This document shows, piece after piece, positions 49,183 to 59,735 of a stretch of 64,000 bases of DNA (its first letter is position 1; every line of letters starts with the position of its first letter). Origin of the DNA: Streptomyces sp. SW4 (lineage in GTDB: Bacteria > Actinomycetota > Actinomycetes > Streptomycetales > Streptomycetaceae). The notes beneath the pieces were generated by a model, which saw only the letters and a program-made list of their open reading frames with translations, had not been told where the DNA came from and did no database searches. The translations under genes and the position numbers were made by a program. Location: assembly GCA_003248315.1 (NCBI GenBank), contig QKWM01000001.1:620001-684000 (forward strand), in the 5' to 3' direction.

Positions 49183-49851
49183 CTACGCGTCCGCCGCGGC
49201 GCCCGGCGGGGTGTCCACGAGCACCACCTCCAGGGTGCGCGGACCGTGCACGCCCTCGACCCGGTCCAGCTCGATGTCGCTGGTCGCCGACGGACCGGAG
49301 ATCCAGGTCAGCGGACGGAGCGGGTCGAGGCGTTCCAGGGCCGACGGCACGGAGGCGACGACCTGGTCCGGGACGCGGACCACGCAGACGTGGTGGTCGG
49401 GGACGAGTGTGATCCGGCGGCGCCCCTGGTCGGGGGAGCCGTCCAGCACGATCGTGCCCGTCTCGGCGATCGCGACCGCGCAGGCGGTGACCACGCTGTC
49501 GACGCGGTCGAGGTCGTGCGGGGTGCTGTCCGCCCGGTCCGCGACGCGGGGCACGTCGGTGGCGGCGAGCCAGCTCTCGTCCAGTCCGGGCGGCACCACC
49601 ACCGACGCCGAGCCGCGGGCGGCCAGCAGCCCGGCGATCACCGCCGGCAGCTCCGGCTCCGCGCACCGGTGCACCACCGCCCGGTAGTCCGCGAGGTTCG
49701 CGGCGAGCAGCCCCACCGTCTCCGCGGCGCCGCGCGCGCCGTGTTCGCGCAGGTACTCCCGGGGAACCGCCCTCTCGTACGGGGTGTCGTCGCGGGGTAC
49801 GTCGGCCAGGGCGCGCCGCACCCGGCCCAGGATCCGGTCCCTGCTGCTCAC
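49183..49851 (-). CDS. lutC: L-lactate utilisation protein LutC (LUD domain)
   Basis: A 222-residue LUD-domain subunit of the LutABC L-lactate oxidase complex, intact. It has YERAVPREYLREHG, VVVPPGLDESWL, VVTACAVAIAETGTIVLDG and the characteristic HVCVVRVPDQVV. The GTG at 49851 overlaps the lutB stop (GTGA). As written, lutB and lutC appear joined in one open frame, but only because two lost bases in lutB carry its frame past the true stop. Confidence 0.88.
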   Translation of the reverse strand: MSSRDRILGRVRRALADVPRDDTPYERAVPREYLREHGARGAAETVGLLAANLADYRAVVHRCAEPELPAVIAGLLAARGSASVVVPPGLDESWLAATDVPRVADRADSTPHDLDRVDSVVTACAVAIAETGTIVLDGSPDQGRRRITLVPDHHVCVVRVPDQVVASVPSALERLDPLRPLTWISGPSATSDIELDRVEGVHGPRTLEVVLVDTPPGAAADA

Positions 49852-51324
49852 TTCGCTCCGTCCTTCCCGCCGCGCGTGCGCTGCCACCAGTCCCGGAACG
49901 GCTCCGCCGGCAGCCCGGGCAGGTCCCGTGCGGCGGTCCACGCCCGGCCCGGCCCCGGCAGGGACCGCGGCGGAAGCGCCGGCCGCGCGAGGCGAGCCGC
50001 TGTCCGGCGCGCAGGGCGCCCGGATGCCTGAACGCCCACTGCGCCGCCCGCATCGCCGCGCGCTCGGCGGCGTGTCCCCGGCCGGCTTCAGGACGACCTT
50101 GTTGCCCCGCCGGACCGCCGGCCCGCCCTGCACGACCCGTTCCCGCAGGTGCACCAGCACCTCGGGGATGTCGATGGCGACCGGGCACACCTCGTAGCAG
50201 GCGCCGCACAGACTCGACGCGTACGGCAGGGACGCGTCGATCTCGGCGGACGTGCCCCGCAGTTGCGGGCTGAGGATCGCGCCGATCGGACCCGGGTACA
50301 CCGACCCGTAGGCGTGGCCGCCGGCCCGCTCGTACACCGGGCAGACGTTGAGGCACGCCGAGCAGCGGATGCAGCGCAGGGCCTGGCGGCCGACCTCGTC
50401 GGCGAGGGTGTCGGTGCGCCCGTTGTCCAGGAGCACCAGATGGAAGGTGCTCGGTCCGTCCCCGTCCGTGGTACCGGTCCAGGTGGACGTGTACGGGTTC
50501 ATGCGCTCGGCCGTGGAGGACCGGGGGAGCGTCTGGAGGAACACCTCCAGGTCCCGCCACGTCGGCACGATCTTCTCGATGCCGGCCACGGAGATCAGCG
50601 TCTCGGGCAGGGTCAGGCACATCCGTCCGTTGCCCTCGGACTCCACGACGACCAGCGTGCCCGTCTCGGCGACCACGAAGTTGGCGCCGGAGATGCCGAC
50701 CTTGGCGCGCAGGAACTTCTCCCGCAGGTGCAGCCGGGCCGCCTCGGCGAGTTCGGCGGGCGTGTCGGTGAGGTCGCCGGGTGCCGGGCGGCCCCACGCG
50801 CCCATCTCGGAACGGAAGATGTCACGGATCTCGCCCCGGTTGCGGTGGATCGCCGGGACCAGGATGTGCGAGGGGCGGTCCTTGCCCAACTGCACGATCA
50901 GCTCGGCGAGATCGGTCTCGTAGGCCCGGATGCCCTCCGCCTCCAGCGCCTCGTTCAGGCCGATCTCCTGCGTCGCCATCGACTTGACCTTGACGACCTC
51001 CGACTCGCCGGTCTCCTTCACCAGCCGGGTGACGATCGCGTTGGCCTCGTCGGCGTCGGCGGCCCAGTGGACGACGCCGCCCGCCGCCGTCACCGACTCC
51101 TCCACCTGCTCCAGGTAGCGGTCGAGGTGGCGCAGCGTGTGGTCCTTGATGCGCCGGCCGGCCTCGCGCAGCGCCGCCCAGTCGTCCAGCTCCGCGACCG
51201 CGCGGGCCCGCTTGTCCCGGATGGTGTGCGTGGCGTGGCGCAGATTGCCGCGCAGCGTCGCGTCGTGCACCGCCGTGCGCGCCGCCTCGGGAAAGGCCGG
51301 CATCCCCAGATACGTCCCGCTCAC
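49848..51324 (-). CDS. lutB: L-lactate utilisation protein LutB (iron-sulfur, LUD)
   Basis: The iron-sulfur subunit of LutABC, about 493 residues. An N-terminal LUD domain (VVKVKSMATQEIGLNEALEA, SHILVPAIHRNRGEIRDIF, ANFVVAETGTLVVVESEGNG) is followed by two 4Fe-4S clusters, CIRCSACLNVCPVY and CGACYEVCPVAIDIP. The C terminus is WWQRTRGGKDGAK. Breaks near 50075 (restoring TPAERAAMRAAQW) and near 50000. GTG at 51324 overlaps the lutA stop. The complex converts L-lactate to pyruvate at the membrane. Confidence 0.9.
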
Positions 51325-52076
51325 GCCGTCGCCCCGCCTTCCGTGCTCGCCAGGATCTCCGCGATGTGCACCGGCCGCATCCCGGTGCCCTGCCGGGCCA
51401 TGATGCCGCCGATGTGCATCAGGCAGGAGTTGTCCGCGGCGCACAGCACCCGGGCGCCGGTCGCGGCGGCGTTGCGCACCTTGTCGGCGCCCATCGCCGC
51501 CGACACCTCGGCGTTCTTCACGGCGAACGTGCCGCCGAACCCGCAGCACTCCTCGGCGCCCGGCAGTTCGACCAGGTCGAGCCCCTTCACCGCCCGCAGC
51601 AGGCTCAGCGGCCGGTCGCCGAGCCCCAGGGAGCGCAGCCCGTGGCAGGTCGGGTGGTAGGTCACCGTGTGCGGGTAGTACGCGCCGACGTCCGTCACCC
51701 CCAGCACGTCGACCAGGAACTCCGTCAGCTCGTACGTCTTCGGCACCACCGGCGCCACGGCCGCCGCGAGCGTGCCCCCGCGGCCCTCCGCGCGGGCCCG
51801 CTCACCCATGCGGGGGTACAGCTCCCGCACCATCGCCCCGCACGAACCCGACGGCGTCACGATCGCGTCGTAGCCCCCGAAGACGCGGGCGAAGCGGCGG
51901 GCCAGCGGCTCCGCCTCGTGCCGGTAGCCGGTGTTGTAGTGCGCCTGCCCGCAGCAGGTCTGCTGCATGGGGAAGTCGACCTCGACGCCCAGCCTGGTCA
52001 GCAACGTCACCACGGCGCGCCCGGTCTCCGGATAGAGCGTGTCGTTGACACAGGTCAGGAACAGGGCGACACGCAT
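51321..52076 (-). CDS. lutA: L-lactate utilisation protein LutA (CCG domains)
   Basis: A 251-residue intact subunit with two cysteine-rich CCG domains typical of heterodisulfide reductase-type subunits: FPMQQTCCGQAHYNTGY with TPSGSCGAMV, and LPGAEECCGFGGTFAVK with AADNSCLMH. It begins MRVALFLTCVNDTLYPETG. It is first in lutABC, 71 bases downstream of the rhamnulokinase gene, with a palindrome that could be a GntR-family operator in between. Confidence 0.92.
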   Translation of the reverse strand: MRVALFLTCVNDTLYPETGRAVVTLLTRLGVEVDFPMQQTCCGQAHYNTGYRHEAEPLARRFARVFGGYDAIVTPSGSCGAMVRELYPRMGERARAEGRGGTLAAAVAPVVPKTYELTEFLVDVLGVTDVGAYYPHTVTYHPTCHGLRSLGLGDRPLSLLRAVKGLDLVELPGAEECCGFGGTFAVKNAEVSAAMGADKVRNAAATGARVLCAADNSCLMHIGGIMARQGTGMRPVHIAEILASTEGGATA

Positions 52077-52097
52077 CGCGGCTCCTTGGACGGTTGA

Positions 52098-52108
52098 TCA
52101 TCGGATGA
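52098..52108 (-). promoter_or_regulatory. GntR-type palindrome upstream of lutA
   Basis: TCATC, one central base, GATGA, 21 bases before the lutA start. The form matches operators of FadR-subfamily GntR regulators, the class that controls L-lactate genes in other bacteria (LutR, LldR). No GntR gene is in the window, so the link is inferred. Confidence 0.45.
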
Positions 52109-52147
52109 GTGAACGGTAGTCCGGCCCGGCCCGCGGGGGAGACCCCG

Positions 52148-53592
52148 TCAGCCCCCGGCGAGCCGGGCCTGCGCCGCCCGCCACCGCTCGGTGCCGCCGC
52201 GCGGCTCGTACCGCGTCAGCGGCTGGGTACGGGTGAGCAGGCGGCGCATCCCGGGGAGGTCGCCGGCCAGCCCGTGCGCCCGGGCCTGCACGAGGACGTT
52301 GCCCAGTGCGGCCGCCTCCGCGGGACCCGCGACCACCGGCAGCCCGCAGGCGTCGGCGGTCAGCTGGCACAGCAGGGCGTTGCGGGTGCCGCCGCCCACG
52401 ACGTGCACGACGTCGACCGGGTGCCCCGCGAGCCGCTGGGCGTCCTCGACGGCCTTGCGGTGGGCGAGGGCCAGCGAGTCGAGAATGCAGCGCGTGACCT
52501 CGGCCGGCGACCCGGCACCGGCTGTCCCGAGGTCCGGCAGGCCTCGGCGATCCGCTCCGGCATCCGCCCCGGCGCGAGGAACGCCGTGTCCCCCGCGTCC
52601 ACGACCGACCGCAGCGCCGGCACCGTGGCCGCCTCCCGCAGCAGGTTCTCCAGATCCTGCTCGCCCCAGGCCCGTACGCACTCCTGGAGCAGCCACAGGC
52701 CCATGATGTTGCGCAGGTAGCGGACCGTGCCGTCCAGCCCCAGCTCGTTGGTGAAGTTGGCGGCGCGGCTCTCCTCGGTGAGCACGGGCGCGTCCAGCTC
52801 CAGGCCGGCCAGCGACCAGGTGCCGGTGCAGATGTACGCGAACCGCTCGCCCGTCGCCGGTACGGCGGCCACCGCGGAGGCGGTGTCGTGCGAGCCGACG
52901 GCCGTCACCGGCACCGGACCGGCGAGCCCGGTCTCCTCCAGCACCTCCGGCCGCAGCACACCCGCCGGGTCACCAGGCTGCCGCAGCGGCGCGAACAGCC
53001 CGAGGTCGATGCCCAGCCGTTCCGCGAGGCCGTACGCCCAGTCCCGCGTCCGCGGATCGATCAGCTGGGTCGTCGAGGCGTTGGTGAGTTCCGTGCCCTG
53101 CTCGCCCGTCAGCCAGTACGTCAGCAGGTCCGGGATCAGCAACAGGCGCTCGGCGTAGGGGAATTGGGCGGTGAACAGGGCCGCGGTCAGCTGGTACAAG
53201 GTGTTGAACGGCGCGTACTGCAACCCCGTCGCCGCGTACAGCTCGGCGGCCGGTACGGTCGCCCACACCTTCTCGGCGACGCCGTCGGTGCGGCGGTCCC
53301 GGTAGTGCACCGGGTTGCCGAGGAGGGCGCCGTCGGCATCCAGCAGCCCGTAGTCCACGGCCCAGCCGTCGATGCCGACGGAATCCACCTGGCCCGCCGC
53401 CCGCAGGCCGTCGAGGACGCCGCCGTACAGCGCGAGGACGTCCCAGCGCAGCCCCTCGGGCACGCGCACGGGCCGGTTGGGGAAGCGGTGGACCTCGGTC
53501 AGCTCCAGGGCGCCGGGGCCGACGCGGCCGGCCATGACGCGTCCGCTGGACGCGCCGAGGTCGACCGCGGCGTACGTCCGCACGGCCGTCAC
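52148..53592 (-). CDS. rhaB: Rhamnulokinase
   Basis: A FGGY-family sugar kinase of about 481 residues that phosphorylates L-rhamnulose to rhamnulose-1-phosphate. Features: phosphate loop AAVDLGASSGRVMAG at the start, VDSVGIDGWAVDYGLLDADG with the catalytic Asp, VGSHDTASAVAAVP, ICTGTWSLAGLELD and the ADPase motif VVGGGTRNALLCQL. GTG at 53592 overlaps the stop of the upstream aldolase/dehydrogenase gene (GTGA). One lost base near 52530. It is the third gene of the rhaI-rhaEW-rhaB operon. Confidence 0.92.
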
Positions 53593-55623
53593 CGCAGGAA
53601 CGCGGCGGCGACGCCGGCGTCGACCGGGACGTGCAGCCCGGTGGTGTGCGTGAGGTCCCCGCCGGTCAGCGCGAACACGGCGTTCGCGACGTGCTCGGGC
53701 AGCACCTCGCGCTTGAGCAGCGTCCGCTGCGCGTAGAACTCGCCCAGCTTCTCCTCCGGTACGCCGTACACGGCCGCCCGCTCGGCACCCCAGCCGCCCG
53801 CGAAGATCCCGGAGCCGCGCACGACCCCGTCCGGGTTGACGCCGTTGACGCGGATGCCGTGCTCGCCCAGCTCGGCGGCCAGCAGCCGCACCTGGTGGGC
53901 CTGGTCGGCCTTGGTGGCGGAGTAGGCGATGTTGTTCGGGCCGGCGAAGACGGCGTTCTTGCTGGCGATGTACACGATGTCGCCGCCCAGCTCCTGCGCG
54001 ATCATCACCCGGGCCGCCTCGCGCGAGACGAGGAAGGAGCCGCGGGCCATGACGGCGTGCTGCAGGTCCCAGTCCTTCGCCGAGGTCTCCAGCAGCGGCC
54101 TGGAGAGGGAGATCCCCGCGTTGTTCACCACCAGGTCGACCCCGCCGAAGGCCAGCACGGCCGCCCGGAAGGCGTCGGCGATCTGCTCCTCGGAGGTGAC
54201 GTCCACGGTCACGGCGACGGCCCTGTCCGGACCGCCCAGCTCCTCGGCGACCGCGGCGGCGCTGTCCGCGTCGAGGTCCGCCACGACGACACACGCGCCT
54301 TCGGCGACCAGCCGGTGCGCGATCGCCCTCCCGATCCCGCTGCCCGCCCGGTCACCAGCGCCACACGCGTCGCCAGCGCTTGGGCTCCGGCATCCGCCGG
54401 AGCTTGGCCTCCTCCAGTGCCCAGTACTCGATCCGGAACTTCTCCGACTCCTCGATCGGCGCGTACGCCGAGACCGCCTCGGCTCCCCGCATCACATTGA
54501 TCGCGTTGACGTAGAACTCGCCGGCCACCCGGGCGGTCTGCTTGTCCTTGCCGAAGGAGAACATGCCGACACCCGGTACGAGCACGATCGCCGGGTCGGC
54601 GCCGCGCATCGCGGGGGAGCCGGGCTCGGCGTGCCGCTCGTAGTAGGCGGCGTACTCCTCCCGGTACGCGGCGTGCAGCTCCTTCAGCCGGGCGACGGCC
54701 TCCTCCAGCGGGGCGGCCGGCGGCAGGTCGAGCACCAGGGGCCGCACCTTGGTCCGCAGGAAGTGGTCGGGGCAGGAGGTGCCGAGCGCGGCGAGCCGGG
54801 GATGCTCGGCGCGGGAGACGAAGTCCAGCACCACGTCCGTGTCGTTGAAGTGCCCGACCTGCGGCTTGTCCTGCGAGGCGATGGCCCGCACGTACGGCGC
54901 CAGCGCCGCCGCCCGCTCCCGCCGCTCGCTCTCCGGCAGCGCCTCGTACCCTCGATCACGGGCCCGAAGGGCTCCGGCCTCCCCGCTCGGCCAGGAACTT
55001 CTCAGCGGTCCGGATGATGTGCAGCGAGTTCCGCTCGCACTCCTGCGAGGTGTCACCCCACGCGGTGATCCCGTGCCCGCCCAGGACGCACCCGATGGCC
55101 TGCGGGTTGGCCTCCTTCACGGCCGCGATGTCCAGGCCCAGCTGGAAGCCGGGCCGCCGCCACGGCACCCACACCACGCTGTCCCCGAAACACTCGGCGG
55201 TCAGCTTCTCCCCGTCGGCGGCGCAGGCGAGCGCGATGCCCGAGTCGGGGTGCAGGTGGTCCACGTGGGCCGCGTCGACCAGCCCGTGCATCGCGGTGTC
55301 GATGGACGGCGCCGCCCCGCCCTTGCCGTGCAGGCAGAAGTCGAACGCGGCGACCATCTCGTCCTCGCGCTCCACACCGGGGTACACGCCCTCGAGCGCC
55401 CGCAGCCGGTCCAGCCGCAGCACGGCCAGCCCGGCCTCGGTGAGCGTGCCGAGATCACCACCGGATCCCTTCACCCACATGAGCTCGACGTCTCCGCCGG
55501 TCACGGATCGGTCGCGGTGCCTTTCGCCGACGCGTTGCCACCGGCGTAGTTGGTGTTGCGGGGATCGGAGCCGAGCCGGTGCGACCGGGCGAGCAGAGCG
55601 GCGGCTTCGGGGTGGGGTGCCAT
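53589..55623 (-). CDS. rhaEW: Bifunctional rhamnulose-1-phosphate aldolase / L-lactaldehyde dehydrogenase
   Basis: A two-domain enzyme of about 680 residues. The N-terminal class II aldolase domain ([40 protein letters not shown], zinc ligands in [33 protein letters not shown]) splits rhamnulose-1-phosphate into DHAP and L-lactaldehyde. The C-terminal SDR domain ([13 protein letters not shown] in [34 protein letters not shown]) oxidises lactaldehyde to L-lactate. At least three breaks: near 55506 (DPVTGG restored by one G), near 54950 and near 54350, the last two interrupting the linker and the Rossmann glycine loop. The lutABC operon next door can use the lactate. Confidence 0.87.
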
Positions 55624-55761
55624 GAGTTTTCCGTTCCTGTCTGAGAGAGGGTGGGGACATGCCCTGAGGGGCACGGGGCGCTTGCGATGTGCGGCTCGGC
55701 CGCGTGGGCGCGACCGGCCACGGACGGCCCGCAGCCGGACCGAACAGAACCCGGCAGGCGC

Positions 55762-56920
55762 TCACGCCCCCAGCCGGCCTGCTGTCCACCGACGCGCTCG
55801 GCGACGATCTTCTCGGCCCAGCCGGACCGGCGGTACGCCGCGAGGGGGTCGGGGTCCAGCCCCATCTCCTCCCGCACCTCACGCAGCAACGGCCGCACGT
55901 CCGTGTGGTACGCGTCCATCAGCACGGCGTTGGCCTCCAGCACGTCACCGGCCCGCTGCGCCGCGCTCAGCGCGTCACCGTCGACCAGCAGCGCCTTCGC
56001 CGTGGCCTCCTGCACGTTCATCACCGACCGGATGATCGCCGGGATCTTCGCCTCGATGTTGTGGCACTGGTCGAGCATGAACGCGACCTCGGGCGAGAAC
56101 CCGCCCCACGCACCACCTCGTACATGATCCGGAACAGCTGGAAGGGGTCGGCGGCCCCGGCCATCAGGTCGTCGTCGGCGTAGAACCGCGAGTTGAAGTC
56201 GAACCCGCCGAGCTTCCCCTCCCGCAGCAGCGTCGCGACGATGAACTCGATATTGGTCCCCGGGGCGTGATGCCCGGTGTCGACCACGACCTGCGCCTTC
56301 GGTCCGAGCTTCAGACAGTGCGCGTACGCCGTGCCCCAGTCCGGTACGTCCGTCGCGTAGAACGCCGGCTCGAAGAACTTGTACTCCAGCAGCATCCGCC
56401 GGCCGTCCCCGAGCCGCTCGTACACCTCGGCCAGTCCCTCGGCGAGCCGGTCCTGGCGGGCCCGGATGTCGTCCTGCCCCGGATAGTTCGTACCGTCCGC
56501 GAACCACAGCTTGAGGTCCCGGGACCCGGTGGCGTCCATGATGTCGACGCACTCCAGAAGGTGGCCGACGGCCTTCCGCCGCACCGCGGCATCCGGATGA
56601 CAGATGCTCCCGAGCCTGTAGTCGTCGTCCTGGAAGGTGTTGGAGTTGATCGCGCCGAGCCGGACGCCGCGCTCTTCGGCGTGGATCGCCAGCGCCGCGT
56701 AGTCGTCGACCTCGTCCCACGGGATGTGCAGGGCGACGGTGGGCGCGACGCCGGTGAACTCGTGGACCTTCGCGGCGTCGTCCAGCTTCTCCTGCGGCGT
56801 CCGCGGAACGCCTCGCTGCGCGAACACCTTGAAGCGCGTGCCCGAGTTCCCGTACGCCCACGACGGCGTCTCGACGGCCTGTGTCTTGAGAGCGGCCTTC
56901 ACCGCGGCGAGCTCGGTCAC
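55762..56920 (-). CDS. rhaI: L-rhamnose isomerase, RhaI type
   Basis: A TIM-barrel isomerase of about 386 residues converting L-rhamnose to L-rhamnulose. Features: [56 protein letters not shown], metal-binding [17 protein letters not shown] and [37 protein letters not shown] at 56920 has AGGAG upstream. Breaks near 56115 (VVRG to GAWGGFSPE) and near 55770, where one G gives the normal ending QQAGWGA. First gene of the catabolic operon, reading away from the LacI operators. Confidence 0.92.
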
Positions 56921-56962
56921 GTCAGGGCTCCTGTGAACATCGGGTCGTGACGACCTACTGAG

Positions 56963-56974
56963 TGAAACGATTCA
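56963..56974. promoter_or_regulatory. LacI-type operator, rhaI side
   Basis: TGAAACGATTCA, a near-palindrome with arms TGAA/TTCA and central CG, lies 43 bases before the rhaI start. It fits the general LacI-family operator TGAAACGTTTCA and would repress the catabolic operon. Confidence 0.7.
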
Positions 56975-57126
56975 GGAGGGGAAGCTATGGGCCCCTGAAG
57001 GGGTGTCAACCCCTCCGGCTCGCGCTGCAGACCGCGGCCAGGGCGTCCCCTTCGTGGAGCGAAACCTTTTCCGTCGGACCCATTGACGTGACATGCGCGG
57101 CGCGCCTACCGTCCCGGCAACCTAGT

Positions 57127-57138
57127 TGAAACCTTTCA
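57127..57138. promoter_or_regulatory. LacI-type operator, transporter side
   Basis: TGAAACCTTTCA has perfect TGAAA/TTTCA arms around CC, 45 bases before the importer ATPase start. A looser relative, GAAACCTTTTC, lies at 57061-57071, so three related sites span the divergent promoter region. Confidence 0.7.
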
Positions 57139-57182
57139 CGACGTCGGGAGGGCCGTCCCGCCGGCGTCGTCGAGGAGCCCCC

Positions 57183-58699
57183 ATGACCCACCCGTCCACC
57201 ACGGGTCCGGCCCCGGTTCTGGCGCTCAGGGACATCTCGAAGTCCTTCGGCGCGGTCCGCGCACTGCGGGATGTCTCCCTGGAGCTGTTCCCCGGGGAGG
57301 TGCACGCGCTCGCCGGCGAGAACGGCGCCGGCAAGTCCACCCTCGTCAAGACCCTCGCCGGGGTGCACCGGCCGGACGCCGGCCAGATGCTGCTCGACGG
57401 CGAGCCGGTCGTCTTCCACGGCCCCGGGGACGCCCGCGACGCCGGCATCGCCGTGATCTACCAGGAGCCCACGCTCTTCCCCGACTTGTCGATCGCCGAG
57501 AACATCTTCATGGGCCGCCGGCCCAGGCGCGGCCTCGGCCGGATCGACCACAAGGCCACGCACGCCGCGACCCTGGCCCTGATGCGGCGGCTCGGCGTCG
57601 AACTCGACCCGGACCGCCCGGCCCGCGGCCTGTCCATCGCCGACCAGCAGATCGTCGAGATCGCCAAGGCGCTCTCCTTCGAGGCCCGTGTCCTGATCAT
57701 GGACGAGCCGACCGCCGCCCTCACCGGCAGCGAGGTCGCCCGCCTCTTCGGCGTCGTCCGCACCCTGCGCGAACAGGGCGCCGCCGTGCTGTTCATCTCG
57801 CACCGGCTGGAGGAGATCTTCGCGATCTGCCGGCGGGTCACGACCCTGCGCGACGGCGCCCGGGTCGCCAGTGAACCGCTGGCGGGGATGACCGAGGACG
57901 ACCTGGTCCGCCGCATGGTCGGCCGCGACCTCGACGAGCTGTACCCCAAGCAGGACGTCAAGCCCGGTGAGGTCGCCCTGAGCGTGCGCCGGCTGACCCG
58001 CGAGGGCGTCTTCACCGACGTCTCCTTCGACGTGCGCCGCGGGGAGATCGTCGGCCTGGCCGGACTCGTGGGCGCCGGCGTACGGAGGTCGCCCGGGCCG
58101 TCTTCGGCATCGACCGCTGGGACGCCGGCGAGGTCTGCGTGGACGGCAGGGCCCTGGTCAACGGAGCCCCCTCCGCCGCGATGGCCGCCGGGCTCGCCCT
58201 GGTCCCCGAGGACCGCCGCGCCCAAGGCCTGGTGATGGACATGTCCATCGAGCGCAACATCGGCCTCACCGGTCTGCGCACGACGGTCAGGGCGGGACTC
58301 GTGGACCGCGGCGCCGAGCGCAGCCGCTCCCTCGACTGGGCGGTCAAGCTCCAGGTGAAGTACGCCCGGATCGCCGACGCCGTCTCCACCCTGTCCGGCG
58401 GCAACCAGCAGAAGGTCGTCCTCGCCAAGTGGCTCGCCACCGGCCCCAAGGTGCTGATCGTCGACGAGCCGACCCGCGGCATCGACGTCGGCACCAAGGC
58501 CGAGGTGCACCGGCTGCTGTCCCGGCTGGCCGCCGACGGCGTCGCCGTCCTGATGATCTCCTCCGACCTGCCCGAGATCCTCGGCATGGCCGACCGCGTG
58601 CTGGTGATGCACGAGGGCCGCCTCACCGCCGAGATCCCTCGCTCCGACGCCACCGAGGAAACCGTGATGGCCGCAGCCACGGGGAGGGCCGCCGCATGA
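57183..58699 (+). CDS. rhaT: Rhamnose ABC transporter ATP-binding protein
   Basis: A sugar-importer ATPase of about 505 residues with two nucleotide-binding domains. Domain 1 has Walker [13 protein letters not shown], signature region [15 protein letters not shown] and Walker [12 protein letters not shown]. Domain 2 has [15 protein letters not shown] and [19 protein letters not shown]. This is the RbsA/AraG/XylG class. The frame breaks near 58080 (GLVGAGVR to [14 protein letters not shown]), removing the second Walker A region from view until repaired. The ATG overlaps no other gene; the stop overlaps the next start (ATGA). Confidence 0.92.
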
Positions 58700-59735
58700 C
58701 GGTGACCACTCCCCCGACACCCCGGTCGCCGAAATGCCCAAGTCCGGCGGTGCCCGGCTGGTCGACCGCGTCGTCACGATGCGCGAGCTCGCCATCCTGG
58801 TCGTCTTCCTGGTGATGATCGTCGTCACCCAGCTCGGCAACAGCCGGTTCCTCAGCGAGCAGGGCATCAAGGACCTGCTCCTGAACGCGACCATCCTGGT
58901 CCTGGTCGCCACCGGACAGTCGCTGGTGGTGATCACGCGGAACGTCGACCTGTCGGTCGGCTCGACGCTGGGCATCACCGCCTTCGCCGCCGGGACCCAT
59001 CTCCAGGGCGGCGGCCACCCGGCCGTGGCGATCGCGCTGGCGGTCCTGCTCGGCGTCGGCTTCGGCCTCCTCAACGGCCTGCTCGTCAGCCTCGGCCAGG
59101 TGCCCGCGCTCGTCGTCACCCTCGGCACGCTGTACATCATCCGCGGCATCGACTCCATCTGGGTCGGCTCCCGCCAGATCACCGCGGCCGACCTGCCCGG
59201 CGGCTTCGTCGACTTCGGCTCGGGCGGCATCTCGGCGGTGCCGTACCTGGCGCTGATCGCCCTGGCCGTCCTGGTGGCCACGGCGTACTACCTGAAGAAC
59301 TTCGCCAGCGGCCGGGAGCTGTACGCCCTCGGCTCCCACCCCGAGGCCGCCCGCCTCGCCGGCATCCCGGTCCGCAAGCGGATCCTGGCCGTGTACACCT
59401 TCTGCGGAGCCCTCGCCGGACTCGCCGGCGCGATGTACCTGGCCCGGTTCGGCAACGTCGACTCGGGCACCGGCAGCGGCTACGAACTCACCGTCGTCAG
59501 CGCGGTCGTGGTCGGTGGCGTCGTCTTCACCGGCGGCTCCGGCAGCGTCTACGGCGCGGCCCTCGGCGCGCTGCTGCTGACCTCCGTCAACAGCGTGCTC
59601 CCCGCGCTCGGCGTCGGCTCCGTGTGGGTGCTCGCCATCAACGGCATCCTGCTCGTCCTGGCCATCGCGGTCGACCGGATCGTCGCCCTGCGCGTGGCCC
59701 ACGCCCTGAAGAAGAGGAACGCCCGCCATGCCTGA
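58696..59735 (+). CDS. rhaP: Rhamnose ABC transporter permease 1
   Basis: A BPD_transp_2-family (RbsC-like) permease of about 347 residues, eight to ten helices. Features: [79 protein letters not shown] (the EAA-like coupling loop) and [20 protein letters not shown]. The N terminus, starting at ATG 58696 in the ATGA overlap, is in another frame for about nine codons; one base near 58722 restores it. The last eight bases overlap the second permease gene. Confidence 0.9.

Noticed and set aside
49183..51549. A novel LutB-LutC fusion protein
   Set aside because: The lutB C terminus (WWQRTRGGKDGAK) and the overlapping GTGA start of lutC are intact in another frame; two lost bases cause the run-through.
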